In this document: positions 1-6,397 of the stretch, piece by piece | Layout of the letters: each line of letters opens with the position of its first letter | How positions within the stretch are numbered: the stretch's first letter is position 1 | NCBI GenBank assembly: GCA_007126465.1 | Contig: SLBE01000058.1 | Span: forward strand, 1 to 8,314 | Direction of reading: 5' to 3' | DNA: 8,314 nt | From: Syntrophomonadaceae bacterium | Lineage (GTDB): Bacteria; Bacillota; Dethiobacteria; DTU022 | Made by a program: the position numbers and the translations under genes | The notes under the pieces: generated by a model | What the model saw: only the letters and a program-made list of their open reading frames with translations | Databases searched by the model: none | Told to the model about the DNA's origin: nothing

Positions 1-990
1 ACCAGCGATGATATCGTTGTTAACTGTTTCCCCTTTGCACCCCACCTTGCCTTCTGGCAGACCTTTTTTGCCGGCGAAAAAGCCAATGTTGCAGGCTTCC
101 ATAGCGGCGGAGGTAAAATCGTGGGAACCAAGAACCTCATGGATGCCTTTGAATATTTGCGCCCAACGGTTGCGGTATTTATACCCGGCTACTGTTACTA
201 CTTCCTGCGGGAAGCTGTAAAACAGGGCAGGGACTTTTCTTCGATTAAAAAGATATTTTTCGGAGGAGAAAGAGTACCGCCGGGCCTCAAAGAAAAGATC
301 AAAGAACTGTTTGCCCAGCTTGGCGCAGAAAATGTAATGGTTTTAGCTACTTATGGCATGACCGAAGCCAAGGTTGCCTGGCCGGAATGTCCTTCACACG
401 ATGAGTATTATGGGTACCACCTCTATCCTGACATGGAGATTTTCGAAACAATTGACCCTGAAAGTGGTGAACCCGTAGGCGAGGGCGAGGAAGGGGAGAT
501 CGTATACACAGCCCTTGATTGGCGGGGAACAGCCGTGTTACGTTACCGTACCGGTGACATTGCCAAGGGCGGCATGTTTTTTGAACCCTGTCCGAATTGC
601 GGACGAACCGTTCCCCGGATTAGCTCAAATATTCAACGTAAATCCGAGCTGAAAGAATTCAATATGACCAAGGTAAAAGGAACACTGGTTAACCTGAATA
701 ACTTCTTCCCGCTGATGATGAGCCACCCCGACATAGAAGAGTGGCAGGTTGAGATGCGCAAGCGTAACGACGATCCGTTTGACCTGGATGAAATCTATCT
801 GTATTTAGCAGTTAAGGAAGGTACAGACAAGGATAAAATAGTAGGAGACTTAAAGCAGAAAGTGCTGCGTGATACAGAAGTATCACTGACCGACATAATC
901 TTTAAGAGCGTGCCAGAGGTTGTGTCACAGCTGGGAATGGAAACTGAACTGAAAGAAAAACGTATCCTCGATAACAGGCCTACCGGTTAA
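1..990 (+). CDS. Phenylacetate-CoA ligase (PaaK)/F390 synthetase-like adenylate-forming enzyme, 5' end missing
   Basis: The frame is open from base 1, so the gene starts upstream; 329 residues are visible and perhaps the first 100-130 are missing. Enzymes of this ANL branch activate a carboxylic acid with ATP and transfer it to CoA or another acceptor; the substrate here cannot be read. Visible motifs, numbered from base 1, are FGGER (87-91), YGMTE (118-122, adenine/acyl-AMP loop), YRTGD (182-186, ribose-binding Asp186) and a C-terminal KEKRILDNR (318-326), where Lys318 is the likely catalytic A10 lysine. Cys130, His140, Cys197 and Cys200 (CPNCGRT) could form a zinc site; that is inference. 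The SSGTTGKP-like phosphate loop would lie upstream of the window. A GTG at 121 is internal and not the start. The next gene is a paralogue 32 bases downstream, almost certainly co-transcribed. Family assignment is firm, substrate unknown. Confidence 0.88.
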   Translation, partial: TSDDIVVNCFPFAPHLAFWQTFFAGEKANVAGFHSGGGKIVGTKNLMDAFEYLRPTVAVFIPGYCYYFLREAVKQGRDFSSIKKIFFGGERVPPGLKEKIKELFAQLGAENVMVLATYGMTEAKVAWPECPSHDEYYGYHLYPDMEIFETIDPESGEPVGEGEEGEIVYTALDWRGTAVLRYRTGDIAKGGMFFEPCPNCGRTVPRISSNIQRKSELKEFNMTKVKGTLVNLNNFFPLMMSHPDIEEWQVEMRKRNDDPFDLDEIYLYLAVKEGTDKDKIVGDLKQKVLRDTEVSLTDIIFKSVPEVVSQLGMETELKEKRILDNRPTG

Positions 991-1022
991 AACCAGGGCT
1001 TAGAGATGAAAGGAGGCAGAGT

Positions 1023-2447
1023 ATGCAGGCGTGGAGTAAAATTAGCAAAATGCCGGCCCCGGCAATCAGGAAAATGCAAAATGAGCAGCTGACAAAAATG
1101 CTTTCTGAGGATTTGGCGGTCAGGCATCCTCATTATCGTGAACTTTTTAAAGAAAAAAACATCAATCCTGCTGACATTAAGGGGGTTGAGGATTTAGATA
1201 AACTGCCCTTTACAGAAAAAAAAGACATAGTGGCGCCTGAGGATAATCCCGAACATCCCAAAAAGTTTGTGCTTGATGTTCCAGGTGAAGACGAACTAAA
1301 GCCGAAAAAGAAAGGCTTTTCCCTTTTTGGAAAAAAGGATACCGGCCCCGACCCCTCTGACTACAGTTTTTTCACCTTGTATTTTACAGCAGGGAGGACG
1401 GATAAACCTGTTCCCATTGAGTACACTCACTATGATCTAAATAACTTGAAAGAAGCCGGCGCCAGGGCGTTTGATATTCTGGATCTATCTCGTGATGATA
1501 CCTTGATTAATGCTTTTACTTATGCCCCAAATGTATATTTCTGGCAAATGTTTTACAGCACTATCGGTATAGGCAGCACAGCCTTGCAAACCGGTGGCGG
1601 TAAGGTCCTGGGTATGGAAAAAATCTTAAAAGCGATGGATAGCATGGAAGCTCCGGCCATGGCTATTGCACCGGGTTACTGCAGGTTTGCCCTGCACACC
1701 CTGGAACATTTCGGTTTTAGTGCAGAGAACCTGGAGCGTATTATCCTGGGCATCGATTATACCCCTATGGAAGCGGTGGACAGAATAAGCAAACTGATGG
1801 AAGCGGTTGGGGCAAAAGAGAACCGGGTTCAGCGTATTTACTTTATTTCCGAGGCGAAATCAGGATGGGCTGAATGTGCACCGGGCTTTGGTTATCATAC
1901 CAATCCTGATCATGTTTTGATTGAAATTGTAGATCCGGACAGTGGTGAAGTTAAAGGAGAAGGAGAGCCGGGCGAAGTGGTGATTACTCACCTTGATGCA
2001 AAAGGAACCACTTTCTTGCGCTATAAAACGGGGGATATAGCCACAGGTGGTCTTGCAACCGAACCATGTCCTAACTGCAAGAGAACCGTGCCACGAATTA
2101 TGGGTGATATTGAACGGAAGTCACTATACTTTGACCTGAAAGGTAAAGACGGTACGGTTAGCTTTAACGCCAACGAACTGCGAAAAGTGATGTTTGCCAG
2201 GGAAGATGTCTTGCTCTGGTATGCAGAAATTAATAGTGGCGATCCGGAGGATACGTTAAAGGTTGTAGTAAAAGGCGTATCAGGCACTGATGAACAGGCG
2301 TTACAGAAAGATCTCCAGGAAAAGCTGCATGATCAATTTAGCATTCCGGTTGCTGTAGAATTGAGCAGCCTTGATGCTGTTGCCAATACAATAGGCATGG
2401 AAAAATTTATTACCGAACAGACTATCCTTGATAAACGCAATAGCTAG
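1023..2447 (+). CDS. Divergent PaaK-like adenylate-forming protein, possible pseudo-ligase
   Basis: This is a full-length 474-residue protein with ATG six bases after a perfect AGGAGG (1011-1016). The N-terminus is PaaK-like (LPFTEKKDI, 61-69) and it aligns with the upstream gene through to the end. The ATP-site motifs are eroded. The phosphate loop reads TAGRTDKP (122-129) where the family has SSGTTGKP. The FGGER motif is replaced by LGIDY (242-246). The YGMTE loop is YFISE (273-277). The C-terminal lysine segment KEKR has become TEQT (464-467). Only the ribose-binding YKTGD (334-338) is intact. The putative metal ligands Cys285, His292, Cys349 and Cys352 are kept. A lysine-rich stretch at 90-106 (GEDELKPKKKGFSLFGK) precedes the phosphate loop. 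The frame is uninterrupted and a terminator follows, so it is a maintained gene rather than a decayed copy. It may be an inactive partner subunit of the upstream ligase, or a ligase with altered chemistry. Confidence 0.85.
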   Translation: MQAWSKISKMPAPAIRKMQNEQLTKMLSEDLAVRHPHYRELFKEKNINPADIKGVEDLDKLPFTEKKDIVAPEDNPEHPKKFVLDVPGEDELKPKKKGFSLFGKKDTGPDPSDYSFFTLYFTAGRTDKPVPIEYTHYDLNNLKEAGARAFDILDLSRDDTLINAFTYAPNVYFWQMFYSTIGIGSTALQTGGGKVLGMEKILKAMDSMEAPAMAIAPGYCRFALHTLEHFGFSAENLERIILGIDYTPMEAVDRISKLMEAVGAKENRVQRIYFISEAKSGWAECAPGFGYHTNPDHVLIEIVDPDSGEVKGEGEPGEVVITHLDAKGTTFLRYKTGDIATGGLATEPCPNCKRTVPRIMGDIERKSLYFDLKGKDGTVSFNANELRKVMFAREDVLLWYAEINSGDPEDTLKVVVKGVSGTDEQALQKDLQEKLHDQFSIPVAVELSSLDAVANTIGMEKFITEQTILDKRNS

Positions 2448-2467
2448 CTAAGTCATAAATTGTTGAC

Positions 2468-2497
2468 GCAAAGCCCCCTTTATGGGGGCTTTGCTTT
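2468..2497 (+). terminator. Intrinsic terminator of the ligase pair
   Basis: An 11-base-pair perfect stem (GCAAAGCCCCC, 2468-2478, with GGGGGCTTTGC, 2484-2494) encloses the loop TTTAT and is followed by TTT. It lies 20 bases after the stop of the second ligase-like gene. The T-run is short, but the GC-rich stem is strong. It separates the ligase unit from the two-component unit. Confidence 0.85.
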
Positions 2498-2529
2498 ACA
2501 CATTTATGCTTTTTAAAGGCAGCGAATAC

Positions 2530-2558
2530 TTTTCAATATCCCATGATAATGATATAAT
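2530..2558 (+). promoter_or_regulatory. Sigma-A promoter of the kinase-receiver unit, extended -10
   Basis: A consensus TATAAT -10 (2553-2558) is preceded by TGA, giving the extended -10 form TGnTATAAT from 2550. A weak -35, TTTTCA (2530-2535, four of six consensus bases), lies 17 bases upstream. The predicted transcript starts near 2565 and has a leader of about 55 bases before the kinase start. It sits directly after the ligase terminator, so the kinase and receiver are probably transcribed independently. Confidence 0.7.
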
Positions 2559-2619
2559 TGGAAAGCAAATGCAATAATAGTTTGTATACCATTCAAAATG
2601 TTTTGAAAGAAGGGCAGGT

Positions 2620-3735
2620 GTGAAGTTGAGTAAATTACCGGAACCAGTAAATCTGGATACTGTTGCCAAAAGTCTCAATGATGCCGTGTTTATGGTCGAT
2701 CATGAGATGAATGTGGTATGGTTAAACCAGATGGCTGAAGAATTTTTCCACACAAGTTTTGAAAAGTCCCAGGGAAAGAATATAGCAGAGTTGACAGCTA
2801 TTACTAAACTTGAAGGCCTGCTGAATGATGTATTTGAGCAGCAAACTCCGCTCAAGTGTTCTTATGAAGAGGCATCGGTAAAAGTTAAAAGGCTTGACGA
2901 GCGTTACTTTTTTAAGATCGCCATCAACCCGGTCTTCCATGAGGGTAAATTATGGGGGGCTTTAGTCCAGCTTACTGATGTAACCCGCTTCCACGAAATG
3001 GAGAAAATTAAAACAGACTTTGTTTCCATCGTTTCTCATGAATTCCGCACTCCGCTGACAACAATCACAGTGGGGGTGGAGATGCTTAAAGAGGGAATGC
3101 TGGGTGATTTAACTCCCAGGGGTAAAGAAGTCCTTGACGCTATTGGTGCTGACTGTGACAGGTTAAGCAGGTTAATTGATAACCTGATGGAGCTATCACG
3201 CATTGAATCAGGAACTATTTACGTTGAGGCCGAGCCAACCGATGTAAGCGACCTGGTCCAGGAAGCTGTTCGTCCTCTTAAAATTCAAGCCGAGAAGCAG
3301 GGGATCGAAGTTATCACAGACCTTCCGCCCGAGCTTCCCCCGGTTGCTGCGGACTTCAACAAATCAGTCTGGGTTTTAGCAAACCTGGTTGGTAATGCTA
3401 TGCGTTATACAGACTCAGGTGGAACAATTACTGTCCGTGTCAGGCAGCGTGGCAAGCGCCTCTTTTTCTCTGTCCAGGATACCGGCAGCGGCATACCTAA
3501 AGAACATCAGGATAAAATATTCCGGAAATATGTCCAGGTTAGCGGTGAGGGCCGCAAAGGTTCCGGTGGTGTTGGTTTGGGCTTAGCAATTGCCAAAGAT
3601 ATTGTTATGGCTCATGGTGGTGAAATATGGGTTGATAGTGAAGTCGGAAAAGGAACTACCTTTACCTTCACTTTTCCTGTATACCAGGGAAATGAATCTG
3701 TTAAACTGCCGGATGCTGATCAAGAAGGAGGTTAA
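2620..3735 (+). CDS. Soluble PAS-domain sensor histidine kinase
   Basis: This 371-residue protein is the sensor of a two-component system. An N-terminal PAS domain (about 13-125) leads into a HisKA dimerisation domain with the phospho-acceptor His140 in SHEFRTPL. The HEFRT signature (Glu141 and Thr144) is the form seen in kinases that can also dephosphorylate their partner. The HATPase domain shows the N box (NLVGNAMRYT, 255-264), G1 (DTGSGIP, 287-293), an F box around Phe301 and G2 (GVGLGLAIAK, 317-326), so it should be active. There is no signal peptide or membrane segment, so the signal is sensed in the cytoplasm; the PAS ligand is unknown. GTG at 2620 follows AAGAAGGG (2607-2614) by five bases. 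TTG at 2626 is a possible alternative with AGGTG (2616-2620). The receiver gene follows after three bases. Confidence 0.93.
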   Translation: MKLSKLPEPVNLDTVAKSLNDAVFMVDHEMNVVWLNQMAEEFFHTSFEKSQGKNIAELTAITKLEGLLNDVFEQQTPLKCSYEEASVKVKRLDERYFFKIAINPVFHEGKLWGALVQLTDVTRFHEMEKIKTDFVSIVSHEFRTPLTTITVGVEMLKEGMLGDLTPRGKEVLDAIGADCDRLSRLIDNLMELSRIESGTIYVEAEPTDVSDLVQEAVRPLKIQAEKQGIEVITDLPPELPPVAADFNKSVWVLANLVGNAMRYTDSGGTITVRVRQRGKRLFFSVQDTGSGIPKEHQDKIFRKYVQVSGEGRKGSGGVGLGLAIAKDIVMAHGGEIWVDSEVGKGTTFTFTFPVYQGNESVKLPDADQEGG

Positions 3736-3738
3736 GGT

Positions 3739-4110
3739 ATGAGTAAAAAAGTCTTACTTGTAGAAGATGAAAAAAACGTAATTCTAGGTGTTCGCACCTG
3801 CCTCGATGCTGTAGGTTATGATGTGGAAATTGTTGAAGATGGAGAGGAAGCATTAAACTCAGTTAACCGTGAACATCCCGATTTAATATTACTTGACCTT
3901 TTGCTGCCAAAAGTCGATGGTTTTGAAGTTTTAAAAACATTAAAAGATAAAGAAGAAACCAGCAAGATCCCAATTATTGTTCTTACTGCCAAAGCTGAAG
4001 AAGAAGACAGGCAGAGAGCAATGGATCTAGGGGCAGACAACTATATGACAAAACCTTTTAAACCCCAGGAGTTGTGGGATGTATTGAAAGGCTATTTGCC
4101 TGACAATTAA
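3739..4110 (+). CDS. Stand-alone receiver (CheY-like) response regulator
   Basis: This 123-residue protein is a single receiver domain and nothing more. All key residues are present: the acidic pair Glu9-Asp10, phospho-acceptor Asp53 in LLDLLLPK, Thr83 in VLTAKA, and Lys105 in MTKPFKP. There is no DNA-binding, enzymatic or RNA-binding output domain, so it must act by protein-protein contact or as a phosphate carrier in a relay. Its AAGGAGG (3725-3731) lies inside the end of the kinase gene, seven bases before the ATG, and the two genes are three bases apart, so the kinase is its likely partner. Its target is not in this window. A Spo0F-like relay role, a motility role and a regulatory adaptor role are all open. 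Confidence 0.93.
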   Translation: MSKKVLLVEDEKNVILGVRTCLDAVGYDVEIVEDGEEALNSVNREHPDLILLDLLLPKVDGFEVLKTLKDKEETSKIPIIVLTAKAEEEDRQRAMDLGADNYMTKPFKPQELWDVLKGYLPDN

Positions 4111-4117
4111 GGAGCAA

Positions 4118-4134
4118 ACTATAGCTTTTATAGT
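4118..4134 (+). other. Small AT-rich hairpin after the receiver gene
   Basis: ACTATA (4118-4123) pairs with TATAGT (4129-4134) around the loop GCTTT, followed by GTTTTA. It begins seven bases after the receiver stop codon. The stem is short and AT-rich. It may be a weak terminator or a 3'-end stabiliser upstream of the stronger hairpin, or it may be chance. Confidence 0.3.
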
Positions 4135-4157
4135 GTTTTACAATAAAAATCAGTATT

Positions 4158-4189
4158 TTTAAAGGGCACAGTTTACTGTGCCCTTTAAA
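4158..4189 (+). terminator. Intrinsic terminator of the kinase-receiver unit
   Basis: A perfect 14-base-pair stem (TTTAAAGGGCACAG, 4158-4171, with CTGTGCCCTTTAAA, 4176-4189) closes on a TTTA loop. The downstream T-run is poor because the stem itself ends in TTTAAA, so termination may be incomplete and some read-through into the radical SAM operon is possible. No gene lies on the opposite strand nearby. Confidence 0.7.
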
Positions 4190-4210
4190 TAAAGAGTTGT
4201 TGTAGTTGCC

Positions 4211-4252
4211 CAGCCTGCTTAAGAAAATCGCGCCCGTTGATTGTTTAGGCTG
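4211..4252 (+). promoter_or_regulatory. Possible structured leader upstream of the radical SAM operon
   Basis: The stretch between the terminator and the radical SAM start holds no ORF. CAGCCT (4211-4216) can pair with AGGCTG (4247-4252), extended by one G-T pair. Inside it AATCG (4226-4230) can pair with TGATT (4238-4242), leaving a seven-base apical loop. This gives a two-tier hairpin with an internal loop. I do not recognise it as a named riboswitch, T-box or protein-leader class. I found no convincing -35/-10 pair in 4190-4311, although a promoter probably lies here. Low confidence that the structure matters. Confidence 0.3.
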
Positions 4253-4311
4253 AAACTGCAGCGGCTTAGCTTCAACCTATTTACAATTTAACCAGGAGGC
4301 CGGTCTTATAC

Positions 4312-5448
4312 ATGAACGCAGTAAAGTTTGAACAGGGGCCAATTCGTCCCCCCAGTGAGGCGGGAAGCTTACTGCTGCGCATGACTCGTAATTGCCCCTG
4401 GAACCGCTGCCTGTTTTGCCCTGTTTACAAAAATGAGAAGTTTAGCAGACGCAGTATTGAAGAAATAAAAAATGACATATTCGCTATAGTTGAAGCAGCA
4501 GAAGAAGTCAAGGCTGTTTCTGAAGCAAATGGACTTAATGGTGATATTAACCGCCAGGTGGTCGCAAAAATACAGTCAGAACGCCCAGAACTGCTTCAGG
4601 TTGCTTTTTGGTTGTACCAGGGAGGCGAAAATGTTTTTCTACAGGATGGAGACAGCCTGCTTCTACCTGTAGATCAACTAACAGAGATATTAGAACTGCT
4701 TATAGAAAAATTTCCCACTATCAAGAGAATAACTTCATACGCCCGTTCAAAGACTTTGCTGAAACGTAATGTAGAAGAGCTGCAAAGGCTTAGAAAAGCA
4801 GGTTTAAATCGGATTCATGTTGGCCTTGAAAGTGGTAATGACCAGGTATTGGAATTTATGAAAAAAGGGGTTACCGGTGCGGATCATATTGAGGCAGGTC
4901 AAAGGGTAAAGGAAGCAGGTCTATCTTTAAGTGAATACGTTATCCTCGGTCTTGGTGGAGAACAGTGGTGGCGTGAACATGCGCTTGATACTGCAGAGGT
5001 AATAAATCAAATTAATCCTGATTTTATAAGGGTTCGAACCCTGGCTGTCCCCAAAATCAGCCCACTTTATGAAAAGGTTGTACAGGGAGAATTCAAACTT
5101 CTGTCTGATGACGATGTAATCAGGGAAGAAAAGCTGTTTATTGAAAGCCTGCAGGGCATAAATAGCGAATTTTACAGCGATCATATTTTGAATCTTTTGG
5201 AGGATGTAAGTGGCAAGTTGATGGAAGATAAAAATAAAATGCTTAGTATAATCAATGAATACCAGTCCTTGCCCGTTGATAAGCGGGAAAAGTTTCGGCT
5301 AGGTAGAAGAACGGGTTATTACAGGACGATGTCCGATATGCAAAATAGCAATTTAGGTGATCCGGTAGAACGTACCTACAGGCAATTGCAGCACAAAGGT
5401 ATATCTGTGGATGATTATATAGAACAATTAATGCTTCGTTTTATTTAA
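4312..5448 (+). CDS. Radical SAM protein of an uncharacterised family with a CX4CX2C cluster motif
   Basis: This 378-residue protein has the features of a radical SAM enzyme, which reductively cleaves S-adenosylmethionine at a [4Fe-4S] cluster. The cluster cysteines are Cys28, Cys33 and Cys36 in NCPWNRCLFC, spaced CX4CX2C rather than the usual CX3CX2C. The opening IRPPSEAGSLLLRMTRNC, a FLQDGDS segment (109-115), RIHVGLESG (167-175) and YVILGLGG (209-216) fit a TIM barrel with SAM contacts. I see no B12-binding, SPASM or TRAM domain. The substrate is unknown and no symbol is justified. AGGAGG (4294-4299) is 12 bases from the ATG, a long spacing, but no other in-frame start lies between them. 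The DUF503 gene begins 20 bases after the stop, so it appears to head an operon with RNA-related genes. Confidence 0.88.
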   Translation: MNAVKFEQGPIRPPSEAGSLLLRMTRNCPWNRCLFCPVYKNEKFSRRSIEEIKNDIFAIVEAAEEVKAVSEANGLNGDINRQVVAKIQSERPELLQVAFWLYQGGENVFLQDGDSLLLPVDQLTEILELLIEKFPTIKRITSYARSKTLLKRNVEELQRLRKAGLNRIHVGLESGNDQVLEFMKKGVTGADHIEAGQRVKEAGLSLSEYVILGLGGEQWWREHALDTAEVINQINPDFIRVRTLAVPKISPLYEKVVQGEFKLLSDDDVIREEKLFIESLQGINSEFYSDHILNLLEDVSGKLMEDKNKMLSIINEYQSLPVDKREKFRLGRRTGYYRTMSDMQNSNLGDPVERTYRQLQHKGISVDDYIEQLMLRFI

Positions 5449-5468
5449 AATGACAGGCGGTAATAGAT

Positions 5469-5750
5469 ATGCGGGTAGCAATATGTATATTAGAACTTTA
5501 CATTCCCGGAAAAACTTCATTAAAGGGTAAACGCCAGGTAACAAAAAGTTTAATTCAACGTCTGCGTAATAGTTTTAATGTTTCAGTATCTGAAGTTGGC
5601 AGCCAGGATCTCTGGCAGCGAACTGAATTGGGCCTGGCAGTTGTCTGTTATAATGGAGCCGGTGCTGATAGCATCATGGAAAAAATCTATAATTTTGTTG
5701 AAAAAGAAAATGATGTTGAAATTATTTCTTCACGTATTGAAACTTATTAG
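5469..5750 (+). CDS. DUF503 family protein (YlxP-like)
   Basis: This 93-residue protein matches the DUF503 family over its full length: a hydrophobic first strand (VAICILELYIPG), SLKGKRQV (17-24), LIQRLRNSFNVSVSEV (28-43) and the signature QDLWQR (46-51). The family is small, cytosolic and widespread in Firmicutes, and is best known from the nusA-infB-rbfA cluster, where YlxP is linked to ribosome maturation; its exact action is not settled. Here it lies instead between a radical SAM gene and a tRNA methyltransferase gene. The ATG is eight bases after a modest AGGCGG (5455-5460). It may be a second copy or a relocated single copy. The family call is firm, the function is not. Confidence 0.88.
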   Translation: MRVAICILELYIPGKTSLKGKRQVTKSLIQRLRNSFNVSVSEVGSQDLWQRTELGLAVVCYNGAGADSIMEKIYNFVEKENDVEIISSRIETY

Positions 5751-5765
5751 ACGAGGTAATGTGCT

Positions 5766-6338
5766 ATGACATCAATTAAAAAGGCAACTCAAATTGCTCA
5801 CCTTCTGGTCAGCCAGGTTTTGCAACCGGGCGATCTGGCCGTTGATGCTACTGCAGGAAATGGAATGGATTCGGTTTTTCTGGCCGGCCAGGTTGGTCCA
5901 AAGGGGCAGGTCTATACTTTTGATATACAGGAAGAAGCCCTGACATTAACTGCCAGTAAGCTAAAAGAGCACAATATGGGTCAGCAGGTAACCTTAATTA
6001 GGGATGGTCATGAAAAACTATCCGACTACATTAATGAGCCGGTTACAGCATTTATGTATAACCTTGGTTACCTGCCGGGTGGAGGCAGCAGGATAACTAC
6101 CAGGCTTGATACCACTTTGCGCAGTATACAGCAAGCACTGGTTCTTTTAAAAATGGGAGGAATTATTACGGTAATCATGTACCCCGGGCATCGGGAAGGA
6201 AAAGTTGAGAAAGATGGATTGCTGCCGGTTTTTAATAGTTTGCCTACGACACAGTTTGTAGCTCTTCATTATAATTATCTTAACAAGAGCAATGATCCAC
6301 CAGAACTGGTTGTTGTACAAAAAGTATCATCTGAATGA
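5766..6338 (+). CDS. mnmM: MnmM/YtqB-like tRNA wobble-uridine methyltransferase
   Basis: This 190-residue class I SAM-dependent methyltransferase matches the YtqB (rRNA_methylase, PF06962) family. It shows the SAM-binding DATAGNG (27-33), the acidic end of the second strand FDIQ (52-55, Asp53), and the family hallmarks NLGYLPGG followed by ITT (99-112) and MYPGH (138-142). Bacillus subtilis YtqB, renamed MnmM, methylates 5-aminomethyl-2-thiouridine to mnm5s2U at tRNA position 34, replacing the methylating half of MnmC. The same role is inferred here by homology. It is only 15 bases after the DUF503 gene, with GAGG (5753-5756) nine bases before the ATG. Older databases would call it a putative rRNA methylase. 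Length and motifs are normal for the family. Confidence 0.85.
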   Translation: MTSIKKATQIAHLLVSQVLQPGDLAVDATAGNGMDSVFLAGQVGPKGQVYTFDIQEEALTLTASKLKEHNMGQQVTLIRDGHEKLSDYINEPVTAFMYNLGYLPGGGSRITTRLDTTLRSIQQALVLLKMGGIITVIMYPGHREGKVEKDGLLPVFNSLPTTQFVALHYNYLNKSNDPPELVVVQKVSSE

Positions 6339-6397
6339 AAAGTTGAATAAAAGGATTTTGTTTGAACTTTGTCGAACAGAACAGTGTTAAATAACAA

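Noticed and set aside
16..30. Rex-like half site TTGTTAAC near the window start
   Set aside because: It lies inside coding sequence with no matching inverted half at the right spacing.
121..990. GTG at 121 as the start of the first ligase gene
   Set aside because: The same frame is open to base 1 and encodes family-consistent sequence (for example FPFAPHLAFWQ), and no Shine-Dalgarno precedes 121. The gene is truncated by the window edge.
2496..2678. Reverse-strand ORF across the kinase promoter and other antisense ORFs
   Set aside because: They overlap real genes or the promoter, lack ribosome sites and encode no recognisable protein.
6362..6378. GAAC/GTTC-type repeats (TTTGAACTTTGTCGAAC) as a regulator site
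   Set aside because: The arms are short and mismatched and resemble no operator I can name with confidence.
6362..6390. Promoter TTGAAC - 17 - TGTTAA before the prenyl synthase
   Set aside because: The -10 matches consensus at only about half its positions and there is no extended -10. It is too weak to list as a feature.
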